This document shows, piece after piece, positions 18,516 to 26,423 of a stretch of DNA of 64,000 nucleotides. Made by a program: the position numbers and the translations under genes. The notes under the pieces were generated by a model that saw only the letters and a list, made by a program, of their open reading frames with translations, searched no databases and was not told where the DNA came from. How positions within the stretch are numbered: position 1 is the stretch's first letter; each line of letters begins with the position of its first letter. The stretch comes from UBA1431 sp002329665 (GTDB lineage: Bacteria > Bacillota > Clostridia > Christensenellales > UBA1431), in NCBI GenBank assembly GCA_040772545.1, contig JAXGXY010000001.1, positions 62,001-126,000 of the forward strand. Direction: 5' to 3'.

Positions 18516-18623
18516 TTGATTTTTGTAACCGATAGGTGTAATATATATTTGGAACCTATGGGTTCCTATTTGCCGCTTAATTAAATGCGGTATATATTTT
18601 ATCAAATATGGAACCTAAAGGTT
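18516..18623 (+). promoter_or_regulatory. Rightward promoter and operator cluster before the DrmB fragment
   Basis: TTGATT (18516-18521), 17-base spacer, TAATAT (18539-18544), with AACC-GATA-GGTG (18527-18538) in the spacer. Two more sites follow: AACC-TATG-GGTT at 18553-18564, inside the longer palindrome GGAACC-N4-GGTTCC, and AACC-TAAA-GGTT at 18612-18623. Three operators within 100 bases suggest cooperative repression. Confidence 0.75.
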
Positions 18624-18699
18624 CTTCGCATAGGTAAAAGCAGTTTTAGAACAATATGACGATTTAAAAGAAATTCCGGAGAATAACATTAATGCGTAT

Positions 18700-19689
18700 T
18701 TGACAAAACATATAATGACGTATCTGGAGCCTCAAATTACGATTAAAGATTTACTTTCTGCACTGCAATTTGTTAGAAAACAAGATAAATCAGTTCGTAG
18801 TGAAGAGGACATTTATTTTGACGAATATTCTGTTCTTTGCCGCGGTTCTACCGATGGGGACGAGGAATACTCCGCCATTGAAACTGCGGTTCCCAGCAAA
18901 TATGAACCATTCTTTGAAAAAATAATAGCAGTTGATAAACTTACAGAAACACAAGCCTTATGTGGGTTTACAAGGAGTGAACCATGGAATGGAAAAGATC
19001 TAACAGATTCAAGAATTGTCCCCCTTTCGACAGAACAAAAAGACTGTCTACCTGCTATCCAAAGGAATGGATCAGGTATCTTTATTAAATTTAGAACTGA
19101 TTCAGTTAAAGAGTGGGTAGCAAATACTGGCTTGCGATACACACAAATGAAAAAAGCAAATAGTGATAGCTATCTGTATAATGCGAAGTATTCCGCGGAA
19201 TATGTGTTACTCCATTCCTTTGCTCATCTGTTTATCCGTCAATTGGCTAATGAATGCGGCTATTTAGCTACGGGAATAAAAGAAAAAATATACACGGCTT
19301 TTACCGACGAAGGCTTTAAGCATCTAGAAATGTATGGTGTTCTGATTTATCTGTTATCTTCTGAATTTGATAGGAGCTCGGAATGTTTTTCTAGCCTAGT
19401 TAAAAGCACGAGATATTTCGAATCATTTCTGAATAATATGTTGCAACAGGCATTTTGGTGTCCTGAGTGTGCATCAAAAAAACGGTGTCTATCGCAAAAT
19501 TTCGTAGCATGCCGCAATTGTATTTTTATCCCCGAGCAAATGTGTGAGTTTCGAAATGAATTTCTTGATAGGGTTGCAGTTGTCGGCACTCCAGATGACC
19601 GAACAGCTGGGCTATTTGCAAACATAGTTTCGAATATGGATTACAATACCAAGCAAAATAATGAAAACGCCGGGCAGAATTGCCCTTAG
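18700..19689 (+). pseudogene. drmB: DrmB-like (DISARM, DUF1998) protein, truncated at the N-terminus
   Basis: A 329-residue frame from TTG 18700; the frame is open back to 18634 with no standard start, and the homologous helical segment (YDDLKEIPENNINAYL) seems to continue into it. The C-terminal signature of DrmB is clear: KIIAVDKLTETQALCGFTR, LPAIQRNGSGIFIKF, HSFAHLFIRQLANECGYLAT, WCPECASKKRCLSQNFVACR and CIFIPEQMCEFRNEFLDRV. Full DrmB proteins are about 600-700 residues, so the N-terminal half is missing; the usual SEGSLGGLV-like segment is also eroded. No drmA, drmC or DISARM methyltransferase is in the window. Either a decayed DISARM remnant or a short form recruited under the XRE operators. 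Confidence 0.65.
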
Positions 19690-19870
19690 TACCCACTATT
19701 CTCGAAAGAGCATAGGTTACGGCCTTTGCTGTACGACACATTTAAGACACATGAGGAAATTAAAATAACCAAAAACTTATGTAGCATGAAAACGCTGAAA
19801 CCCGCATAAATAAAGGGTTTATGCGCTTCTGTGATCACCGGTGCACTTCGAAAAATGTCGACTTCCGCAA

Positions 19871-19929
19871 CTGGAAATCGTGTGTGCGTTAATAGCGCAC
19901 CGAGGGTTCGAATCCCTCTCTCTCCGCCA
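19871..19929 (+). repeat. 3' fragment of tRNA-Ser(GGA), putative attR of the mobile element
   Basis: From the anticodon loop CTGGAAA (anticodon GGA) the sequence matches the rest of a tRNA-Ser: a paired variable arm (GTGCG...CGCAC), a T arm GAGGG-TTCGAAT-CCCTC, an acceptor 3' strand TCTCTCC and encoded GCCA. The bases upstream cannot form the 5' half of the anticodon stem, so this is not a working tRNA. Integrases of phages and islands commonly use tRNA-Ser and leave such a 3' copy at the distal end. The complete tRNA and the integrase should be left of the window. Confidence 0.75.
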
Positions 19930-19957
19930 GAACCCCCGTAAACAGTACGGGCCTGTT

Positions 19958-19991
19958 GACAAAGTCACCGGAAAAGGCCGGTGACTTTGTC
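19958..19991. terminator. 14-bp perfect hairpin downstream of the tRNA-Ser fragment
   Basis: GACAAAGTCACCGG (19958-19971), 6-base loop, CCGGTGACTTTGTC (19978-19991). It resembles the terminator that would follow the original tRNA gene and would mark the return to old chromosome sequence; the T-run is weak. Confidence 0.5.
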
Positions 19992-20012
19992 GTTATAGGA
20001 TAAGGAAAGTAC

Positions 20013-21629
20013 TGTAGGGGATGCGGACATTTTGTTGGACAAACTTAAGCCGCTAACCCTATACTTTGTCTGTAATCAGCGGGGCTCATAGCCCCAAGAG
20101 AAATTTTAATACGTTTTTCGTTATACGAAACAAGATATCTGTCAAGCTCATCGATGAATTGCTGTATTGACACGCCGTTCCAAGACCGACCGTAAAACAT
20201 CTCATTCTTAAGGCGGCCGAAGAAACCTTCGCATGCAGCATTGTCCGGAGAGCATCCTTTCTTGGACATCGACCTTGTAAGGCCAGCATTTTCCGTTTTT
20301 GAAATCCAACCGGGCCATCGGTAATGACAGCCTCTGTCAGAATGAATGATTGGATATTCATTGTCCCCAAGGCATGATATCGCTTCGTCAAGCATCGTGT
20401 TGACCAATTCCGCGCTTGGGCTGGTTCCTATTGACCAACTCATAATCATACCATCGAAACAGTCCACAATCGGAGAAAGATACACTTTGCCCGCGGGGAT
20501 ATGGAATTCGGTAAGATCGGTAAGCCATTTTGTATTTGGTGTATCCGCTCGGAAATTTCGAGCAATCACGTTCTCCGCAGCAGGGCTGATCTCTCCCATA
20601 TATGACTTGTATTTGCGTTTTACCCTGCATGGAACCACAAGTTGCTCCTCGTTCATGATTCGACGTATGACCTTTTCAGAGACCGTTTTCCCATGGCCTT
20701 TGACGACAGCATAAACGCGCCGATATCCGTAACAACTTAAGTTTTCTGTAAAAACCCTTTTTACCACTTCGCGAAGGCAAGCATATTTGTCAGGCTTGCT
20801 TGAAGCTGACTGTTGATAGTAATAACTGCTTTTGGGCATCCTCAGCTTCTTCAGCAATTCCTTGAGAGGGTATATTTTTCGTAGGGCATCAATCAGCTTG
20901 GTCTTCTCCTTGTTTGCCAGTTCCCTTAGATTGATGCCCTGGTCTTTTTTTATAATTTCGGCCGCTTTTTCAAGTAGGTCTCGTTCCATCTGAAGATGGT
21001 ATATCTGCTTCTTAAGCGACCCGATTTCCAGCTCGAGGGCATCCTTATCATCCGGCAAGGTTGGTTTCCCTTTACCCTTCATCCTGCTGAGGTTCTCCTC
21101 CCCGAACAGTTCTTTCTTCCACTTATAGAGGACACCCCTGCTGACGCCATAGACACCGGCGATTCCAGCGGCGGTGCCATTTCTGGAGCATAATTCCACA
21201 ACAGCTTCCTTTTTCTGCTCGTAAGTGTACTTTATCATTGCATGACTCTTTAAGCAAACTTTGCGATACTCGGATAATATCTCGTTGAGCCACTCTCTCA
21301 GGGTATCTCGATGGGGATATCCGATCGCTTTTATTGTCCGGGAGATGCTGCGCCCATGTTCCAGATAGTAATCAATCACCGCCTTTTTCTGTTCAAAAGT
21401 GTATTTCGGCTTCTTGCCGTGCTTCTTATGTAGTCCACCAGTTTCTATGTATTCCTGGTGCCATTGCCGCAGGATATTACGCGACGGATAGCCAAGCTCA
21501 TGCACAACAGCAGCTACACAAAGGTCATATTTTATGTAGAGTTCAACCGCTTTCAATCGATCTGCGTACGAATACATGGACTACCTCCTATTTCATTCCA
21601 AGTCCAGGTTTTCGTCCGCACCTCCGTAA
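20013..21629 (-). mobile_element. IS3-family insertion sequence
   Basis: A single transposase gene flanked by imperfect terminal inverted repeats: TGTAGGGGATGCGGACA starting at 20013, and on the minus strand TTACGGAGGTGCGGAC starting at 21629, both continuing to a GGAC about 12 bases on. The exact ends and a target-site duplication could not be fixed by eye. It lies between the tRNA-Ser remnant and a second broken transposase. Confidence 0.75.
20045..21577 (-). CDS. IS3-family DDE transposase in one continuous frame
   Basis: A 510-residue transposase. The N-terminal part has three similar helix-turn-helix units (starting near SYADRLKAVEL, TFEQKKAVIDYYL and TYEQKKEAVVEL), then a coiled coil (LELEIGSLKKQIYHLQMERD), and the rve-type catalytic domain: Asp in TKWLTDLTEF, Asp in IIHSDRGCHY and Glu in NAACEGFFGRLKNE. 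Most IS3 members make this protein from two genes by -1 frameshifting; here both parts are fused in one frame, which is known for a minority. Start ATG 21577 with GGAGGTAG upstream. All catalytic residues are present, so it may be active. Confidence 0.88.
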   Translation of the reverse strand: MYSYADRLKAVELYIKYDLCVAAVVHELGYPSRNILRQWHQEYIETGGLHKKHGKKPKYTFEQKKAVIDYYLEHGRSISRTIKAIGYPHRDTLREWLNEILSEYRKVCLKSHAMIKYTYEQKKEAVVELCSRNGTAAGIAGVYGVSRGVLYKWKKELFGEENLSRMKGKGKPTLPDDKDALELEIGSLKKQIYHLQMERDLLEKAAEIIKKDQGINLRELANKEKTKLIDALRKIYPLKELLKKLRMPKSSYYYQQSASSKPDKYACLREVVKRVFTENLSCYGYRRVYAVVKGHGKTVSEKVIRRIMNEEQLVVPCRVKRKYKSYMGEISPAAENVIARNFRADTPNTKWLTDLTEFHIPAGKVYLSPIVDCFDGMIMSWSIGTSPSAELVNTMLDEAISCLGDNEYPIIHSDRGCHYRWPGWISKTENAGLTRSMSKKGCSPDNAACEGFFGRLKNEMFYGRSWNGVSIQQFIDELDRYLVSYNEKRIKISLGAMSPADYRQSIGLAA

Positions 21630-21680
21630 TGCAGGGGGGAATTACAACTTTTGGTGGTATAATAAAAGTGCGCGATAAAA

Positions 21681-21872
21681 ATGATGAGCAAGCTTAAACA
21701 TAAGCAGCAGCGGCTCATAACTGTCGTGATGGAAGACCTGATACCGCAGGATCATTTTCTGCGCAAACTCGATAGAATGCTGGATTTGGACTTTGTGTAT
21801 GAGCTTGTTCGTCCGCTGTACGGCAAACATGGACGACCGTCAATAGACCCTGTGGTGCTTATCAAGAGTTGA
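21681..21872 (+). pseudogene. N-terminal fragment of an IS1182-type transposase
   Basis: A 63-codon frame whose product contains DLIPQDHFLRKLDRMLDLDF and ends PSIDPVVLIKS. That is the start of IS1182-type transposases (LxPxDHxLRKLDxxxDFSF, then GRPSIDPVxLFK), which are normally about 450-500 residues. The rest of the gene is absent; a TGA follows directly and the downstream DNA is unrelated. It marks an older insertion next to the IS3 element. Confidence 0.7.
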
Positions 21873-21933
21873 TTCCGGCTGCAACGAACGACAAGCATCA
21901 TAAATCCGTGTACATCCCGGATTAATATTCAAA

Positions 21934-21972
21934 CCTCCGAACCGGTGCTTTTATGTTACACCGATTCGGAGG
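21934..21972. repeat. Inverted repeat CCTCCGAA...TTCGGAGG
   Basis: CCTCCGAACCGGTG (21934 onward), an 11-base loop, then CACCGATTCGGAGG ending at 21972; one mismatch. No clear T-run follows on either side. It could be a terminator remnant or the end of a lost element. Confidence 0.4.
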
Positions 21973-22044
21973 TCTTACACGAAATGGTTCGGTTGGTTAT
22001 CGTTTCACTTTGTAAGACTTGCCTGCGTATAATCAGCCCAGGAA

Positions 22045-22242
22045 TCATTCATCCAGTTCGATTTTAATCTCCACGCGGCGGTTTAAAGCTCCTGCGTCTT
22101 CGAGGAAGGTCCCTTCGACATTGGTATCCGGCGCCTTTAATTCGGTTTTGCCCTTGCCGTCGACAAGCAGGGTCCATCCGTCGATTCCTTTTTCGTCGGC
22201 CCAGGTTTGGAACCAGTTCTTAATGGCCGTGGCCCTGTCCAG
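22045..22242 (-). pseudogene. OmpA/MotB-like C-terminal remnant
   Basis: The minus-strand frame encodes LSLDRATAIKNWFQTWADEK, later TELKAPD and ALNRRVEIKIELDE. These match the end of OmpA-type peptidoglycan-binding domains (LSxxRAxAVxxxL ... NRRVEI). The frame remains open to an ATG at 22311, but the proX terminator lies inside that upstream part, so the apparent N-terminus is not coding. The fragment has no start codon or ribosome site of its own and is probably a relic. Confidence 0.55.
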
Positions 22243-22244
22243 CG

Positions 22245-22275
22245 AAAGCAAAACCCGCCGTTGTTCCGGCGGGTT
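22245..22275 (-). terminator. Terminator of the proVWX operon
   Basis: Minus-strand hairpin AACCCGCCG-6-base loop-CGGCGGGTT followed by TTGCTTT, about 45 bases after the proX stop. Confidence 0.8.
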
Positions 22276-22318
22276 TACTGCCTTGCGGCCGTTTCGGATA
22301 CGGCCTTTCATGAACCGA

Positions 22319-23197
22319 TTACGATTGGGCGGGGATCCAGCTGTCGATGAGGTCCTCGTGCGAGTTCATCCATTCGCGCGCGACGTCCTTCGGGTCCTTG
22401 TCGTCGTTGTCCGAAATCGCGCCCATGAGGTCGCCGAGCTGGTCATCGTCCAGCTTCAGGTTCTTGAGGAACTGCGCCACGTCGGGCATGTCCTCGGACA
22501 GGCCTTTGCGGGCCAGCGTATGAATGTATTCGGCTTCGCCGTAGACATTCTTCGGGTCGCTGAGGAATTTCAGGTCCCAGCGCGCAAACTTCCAGTGCGG
22601 CGTCCAGCCGGTCACCACGATGGCTTTGTTTGCGTCGATCGCCTTTTTCAGCGCGGCCGTCATCGTCGGGCCGCTGCCGGGAACGAGCGTGTAATCGAGG
22701 CCGTAGTCCTTAATGGCCGTGTCGGTAGCTTTCATGATGCCCGCCCCGGAGTCGATGCCGATAATCTCGCCGTCGAATTCGGCTTTTGCGGCGTTGAGGT
22801 CCTCGATGCTGTCGATGTCGACGTAGGAGGGCACGACAAGGCCGATCCTCGCGTTTTCGTAGTTGTAACCGAGGTCCTCGATGTCTTCGCCGTATTCGTC
22901 CATGTAGCTCTTGTGCGTCACCGGAAGCCAGCCGTCCAGGAAGGCGTCGGTGTTTCCGCTCGCGAGCGAGGTAAACAGCGGCGCAACGTCGGCCATGGTC
23001 ATCTCGACGGTGTACCCCATCTTGTCTTCCAGCACGGCCGCTGCGAGATTGGTCATCGCGATGCCTTCCGCCCAGTTGACGTACCCGAGTTTTACGGTGC
23101 CTTTGGGTTCGGTGCCGTCGCCGGCCCCCGTGGTGCACCCCGCTATGAGTCCGAGGCAAACGACGCCGACGAGCAGCATTGTTACGATTTTTTTCAT
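22319..23197 (-). CDS. proX: Glycine betaine/proline ABC transporter substrate-binding lipoprotein
   Basis: A 292-residue lipoprotein that captures quaternary amines such as glycine betaine outside the membrane. The start is ATG 23197 with GGAAGGAGAGG upstream, giving a lipoprotein signal MKKIVTMLLVGVV...LIAGC; the longer frame to 23374 would bury it. The OpuAC fold is recognised from LGYVNWAEGIAMTNLAAAVL, DGWLPVTHKSYM, IVVTGWTPHWKFARWDLKFL and the ending AREWMNSHEDLIDSWI; the Trp residues in these motifs form the aromatic cage of the family. It is the last gene of the operon, 191 bases after the permease gene. Substrate preference among betaines is not determined. Confidence 0.9.
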   Translation of the reverse strand: MKKIVTMLLVGVVCLGLIAGCTTGAGDGTEPKGTVKLGYVNWAEGIAMTNLAAAVLEDKMGYTVEMTMADVAPLFTSLASGNTDAFLDGWLPVTHKSYMDEYGEDIEDLGYNYENARIGLVVPSYVDIDSIEDLNAAKAEFDGEIIGIDSGAGIMKATDTAIKDYGLDYTLVPGSGPTMTAALKKAIDANKAIVVTGWTPHWKFARWDLKFLSDPKNVYGEAEYIHTLARKGLSEDMPDVAQFLKNLKLDDDQLGDLMGAISDNDDKDPKDVAREWMNSHEDLIDSWIPAQS

Positions 23198-23388
23198 TAG
23201 TGTAATCCTCTCCTTCCCTGATTTTATGCTTTTATGCGCCGGTATCCGAATGATACCCTTATGTCGCTTGCATTCTTCGCCGGCCTCATCCGGCCCGGCC
23301 TGTGGCATTTGCGAAAAAACGGCAACGCTTTCCTTCGCCGGGCCCCGGCTTGTTTGGTGCTGCCGGACCGGCACGCAAAAAACGGCTT

Positions 23389-24225
23389 TTACTTTTCTTT
23401 ATGTGTATTATTCTCGCCGAGGCCCTGCGTTATCCGGTCGAGGATCATCGCCAGGATGACCACGGCCAGGCCGCCCTCGAACCCTTCCCCGACCTTCAAC
23501 TGTGTAATGCCCTTCAACACCGTGATGCCCAGGCCTTTTGCGCCGATCATCGCGGAAATGACCACCATCGAAAGCGACAGCATGATCGTCTGGTTCAGGC
23601 CGGCCATGATGGTCGGCATCGCCAGAGGGATCTGTACTTTATACAGAAGCTGCCGGCTGGTGGAGCCGAAGGATTTTGAGGCCTCGACGACGTCTTCGGG
23701 CACCTGCCGGATGCCGAGGTTCGTCAGCCGGACGGCGGGCGGCATCGCGAAAATGATGGTCGCGACGGCGCCGGGGACCTCGCCCAGGTCGAAGAAGTAG
23801 ACGGCCGGGATGAGGTAGACGAACGCCGGCATCGTCTGCATGAAGTCCAGTACGGGCCGAATGATGCGGTTGAGCGTATCGTTCCGGGACATCCATATGC
23901 CTAAGGGTACGCCGATGAGCAGGGCGATCAGCGTCGCGGTGAAAATCAGCGCGAGCGTCTGCATCGTCGCGGTCCATAGCCCCATCATTTCGATCAGCAC
24001 GAGGCCGACGACGGTAAAGATCGCGACGCCCCTGCTGCTCAGCCGCCACGCCGCAACGGCCAGCAGCAGGACCATGACGTACCACGGGATGACCGTGAAT
24101 ACCCAGGCGAAACTGTTGATCACCCACAACAGGGCGGCTTTTATGCCCGAGAAAAGAGGCGCAAGGTTCTGGGTAAGCCAGTCGATAGCGACCTCGACCG
24201 CGTCCCCGATATGGAGGTTAATCAT
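23389..24225 (-). CDS. proW: Glycine betaine/proline ABC transporter permease
   Basis: A 278-residue membrane protein with about six to seven hydrophobic segments. The binding-protein-dependent transport signature is seen in VEASKSFGSTSRQLLYKVQI (EAA loop), and NQTIMLSLSMVVISAMIGAKGLG is the highly conserved region of ProW/OpuAB. The start codon overlaps the end of proV, so translation is coupled. It forms the channel of an osmoprotectant importer with ProV and ProX. ProW of E. coli is longer because of an N-terminal extension; this length matches the Gram-positive OpuAB form. Confidence 0.92.
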   Translation of the reverse strand: MINLHIGDAVEVAIDWLTQNLAPLFSGIKAALLWVINSFAWVFTVIPWYVMVLLLAVAAWRLSSRGVAIFTVVGLVLIEMMGLWTATMQTLALIFTATLIALLIGVPLGIWMSRNDTLNRIIRPVLDFMQTMPAFVYLIPAVYFFDLGEVPGAVATIIFAMPPAVRLTNLGIRQVPEDVVEASKSFGSTSRQLLYKVQIPLAMPTIMAGLNQTIMLSLSMVVISAMIGAKGLGITVLKGITQLKVGEGFEGGLAVVILAMILDRITQGLGENNTHKEK

Positions 24226-25408
24226 CCTGTTCCTCCTCTCCCAGTACGCCCGCGAGCACGGATACCTTCATGATGATGCCCAGCACCACGTTCTCCGAAT
24301 CGACGACCACGATGGGGAACCTGGAATTGATGACCAGTGGGAGCAGTTCTTCCAGGGAGGTGTCCGGGGAAACGGTGGATACGTCCCGTATGATGATCCT
24401 GTCGAGGTCGTGCGTCTTTTCCTGCATCAGTCCGATCGCGTCGTCGATGGTGACGATGCCCTTGAGCCGATGTTCCCTGTCCACGACGAAGATGCTGGAG
24501 ATGGACGCCTGTTTCATTCGGCGCACGGCCACCTTCACGCCGTCTTTCGCCGTCACGATGGGGTCGGCCTTTTCCATGATCGTGGACGCCGTAACGACCT
24601 TCACGCGGTTGACGTCCTGCACGAAGTCCCGGACGTAGTCGTTCGCGGGATTGGTCAGGATCTCCTCGGGACCGCCTGTTTGTACGATGGCGCCGTCTTT
24701 CATGATCGCGATCCTGTCCCCGATCTTCAGGGCCTCGTCGAGGTCGTGCGTGATGAATATGATGGTTTTATGCATCTTCCGCTGCAGGGACAGCAGTTCG
24801 TCCTGCATTTCCTTCCGTATCAGCGGGTCCAGTGCGCTGAAGGCTTCGTCCATCAGAAGGATATCGGGGTCGGTGGCGAGGGCGCGCGCGAGCCCGACGC
24901 GCTGTTTCATGCCTCCGCTCAACTGCGACGGCATGGACGCCTCATAGCCTTTCAGGCCGACGAGTTCCAGGGACTCGTGCGCTTTTTTCAGCCTCGTTTC
25001 CGGGCTGACCCCCTGAATCTCAAGGCCGTAGGCCACGTTGCTCTCCACGTTCCGGTGCGGCAGCAGCGCGAAATGCTGGAACACCATCGCTACCTTGTGC
25101 CTTCGTATCTCGAGCAGCGTCTCGCCGCTGCAGCCGACGATGTTCGTGCCGTCGATGAGCACGTCGCCCGCGGTCGGCTCGATAAGCCGGTTGATGCAGC
25201 GCACCAGCGTGGATTTGCCGCTCCCGGAGAGCCCCATGATGACGAATGTTTCGCCTTCTTCGACCGCAAAACTGACGTCATTGACGCCAACCGTGTGCCC
25301 GGTCTTCAGCATCTCGTCTTTACTGCTTCCGCCCTTGACGAGCGGGAGTATTTTTTGGGGGTTTGGCCCGAATACTTTATAAAGGTTTTTGACTTCTACC
25401 TTTATCAT
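24218..25408 (-). CDS. proV: Glycine betaine/proline ABC transporter ATPase with CBS domains
   Basis: A 396-residue ATPase. Walker A GLSGSGKST, the Q-loop region, signature LSGGMKQRVGLARAL, Walker B ILLMDEAFSALDP and switch His in FITHDLDEAL are all present in the first 270 residues. The last 120 residues are two CBS units (ASISSIFVVDREHRLKGIVT and IVVVDSENVVLGIIMKVSVL); in OpuA-type ATPases these sense ionic strength or bind c-di-AMP. ATG 25408 follows AAGGAG. It is the first gene of the operon, with a near-consensus promoter about 115 bases upstream. Confidence 0.93.
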   Translation of the reverse strand: MIKVEVKNLYKVFGPNPQKILPLVKGGSSKDEMLKTGHTVGVNDVSFAVEEGETFVIMGLSGSGKSTLVRCINRLIEPTAGDVLIDGTNIVGCSGETLLEIRRHKVAMVFQHFALLPHRNVESNVAYGLEIQGVSPETRLKKAHESLELVGLKGYEASMPSQLSGGMKQRVGLARALATDPDILLMDEAFSALDPLIRKEMQDELLSLQRKMHKTIIFITHDLDEALKIGDRIAIMKDGAIVQTGGPEEILTNPANDYVRDFVQDVNRVKVVTASTIMEKADPIVTAKDGVKVAVRRMKQASISSIFVVDREHRLKGIVTIDDAIGLMQEKTHDLDRIIIRDVSTVSPDTSLEELLPLVINSRFPIVVVDSENVVLGIIMKVSVLAGVLGEEEQDD

Positions 25409-25525
25409 ATAGCTCCTTGGTTCCCGTTATCAGACTTATTCTTGGCATCCAAAGGATAATTTAAACCCGGGTAGTTTAATATTGAACCGTTAAAATATTC
25501 AAAGTTGGCAGATTTGCCGTTCCCT

Positions 25526-25554
25526 ATATTATTATTAAGTTGTCGGTTTGTCAA
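25526..25554 (-). promoter_or_regulatory. proVWX promoter
   Basis: Minus strand TTGACA (25554-25549), 17-base spacer, TAATAT (25531-25526). It lies in the 281-base region shared with the divergent busR-like gene, so BusR-type repression at this promoter is likely; the operator was not pinned down. Confidence 0.75.
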
Positions 25555-25619
25555 GGCTGCAGCCGAAGACAAGAACGGCCGATGGCGCTGAATACGCGCT
25601 TTGTGGCGGGATAAAAAAG

Positions 25620-25648
25620 TTGAATTTGGGCCGCGCGCGTAGTATAAT
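25620..25648 (+). promoter_or_regulatory. Promoter of the busR-like gene
   Basis: TTGAAT (25620-25625), 17-base spacer, TATAAT (25643-25648), 41 bases before the TTG start codon. Confidence 0.75.
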
Positions 25649-25689
25649 CCGCGCAAGAAGACACAGTTTTGTACAGGGGGTGACTGTCT

Positions 25690-26319
25690 TTGAGGGAACG
25701 CGCCACATCTCCCGTATACGCGCAGATCGCGTTCGACATCGCCAAGCGCATCGCCGGGTCCGAGCTGAAGGAGAACGCGCGCATCTACGGCCGGTCCCTG
25801 CTCGCCTCGGAATACGGCGTCTCTCCCGAGACGATCCGGCGTTCCCTGCGGCTTCTGGCGGACATGGGCATCGTCGAGATACGGCAAAACAGCGGAGGGA
25901 TCGTCCTGTCCAGGGAAAAGGCGAAACAGTATACCCTGCGTTTCAACGAGTACATGGACGTGCGCGCGCTCCAAAAAAGGCTGCGGGCGCTGTTGATCGA
26001 ACAGGAGAAAACGAGCAGGGAGATACTGGACATCGCGGATTCCATCGTTTATACGAACGAGAAGTTCCACAAGCATAACCTGTTTCAGGCATACGAGGTG
26101 AACGTGCCGGAAGCCTCGCCCCTCTGCGGGACGACGCTGTACGCTGCGGATTTCTGGCAGCACACGGGCGCGACCGTGATCGCGATACGGCGGGAGGACA
26201 GGGTGATCCTTTCCCCGGGCCCGCGGTTGGAGGTGCGGGCGGGGGATTGGCTGGTCTACATCGGCGACACGGCGGCGATCGATGCCGTGGAGGCCTTCGT
26301 GGAATCCAAAGAGAGATAA
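25690..26319 (+). CDS. busR: BusR-like GntR/RCK_C regulator of osmoprotectant uptake
   Basis: A 209-residue protein. Residues 1-70 form a GntR winged helix (SPVYAQIAFDIAKRIAGSEL then LLASEYGVSPETIRRSLRLL); the middle is a helical coiled coil (ALQKRLRALLIEQEKTSREI), and the last 75 residues form a TrkA-C/RCK_C domain (PLCGTTLYAADFWQHTGATV ... LSPGPRLEVRAGDWLVYIG). This domain order is that of BusR, which represses the betaine transporter busAB of lactic acid bacteria and is activated by c-di-AMP bound to RCK_C. The gene is divergent from proVWX, which supports the same role here. Start TTG 25690 with a GGGGG site. c-di-AMP binding is inferred from family knowledge. Confidence 0.82.
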   Translation: MRERATSPVYAQIAFDIAKRIAGSELKENARIYGRSLLASEYGVSPETIRRSLRLLADMGIVEIRQNSGGIVLSREKAKQYTLRFNEYMDVRALQKRLRALLIEQEKTSREILDIADSIVYTNEKFHKHNLFQAYEVNVPEASPLCGTTLYAADFWQHTGATVIAIRREDRVILSPGPRLEVRAGDWLVYIGDTAAIDAVEAFVESKER

Positions 26320-26333
26320 GCGAGGAAAGAGGC

Positions 26334-26358
26334 GGCGGGGCAACTCCCCGCCTTTATT
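26334..26358 (+). terminator. Terminator of the busR-like gene
   Basis: GCGGGG-caact-CCCCGC hairpin followed by CTTTATTT, 15 bases after the stop codon. Confidence 0.8.
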
Positions 26359-26374
26359 TGCCAAGAACATGCAA

Positions 26375-26402
26375 TTGACGTATCGGGGCCCGCTGTTATA
26401 AT
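26375..26402 (+). promoter_or_regulatory. Promoter of the mscS-like gene
   Basis: TTGACG (26375-26380), 16-base spacer, TATAAT (26397-26402), 21 bases before the start codon. Confidence 0.7.
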
Positions 26403-26423
26403 GTACAGGCAGAGGTGTATGCG

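Noticed and set aside
18545..18625. Short hairpin repeats before the DrmB fragment as a possible CRISPR array
   Set aside because: The repeats are 12-16 bases, palindromic and unevenly spaced; they fit operators, and no cas gene is present.
22019..23200. A 393-codon plus-strand frame over proX
   Set aside because: It lacks a ribosome site and family motifs; the minus strand has a complete lipoprotein gene with terminator and signal peptide.
23840..25459. A 539-codon plus-strand frame over proV
   Set aside because: It is antisense to a fully motif-supported ABC ATPase and its product is His/Arg-rich without any known pattern.
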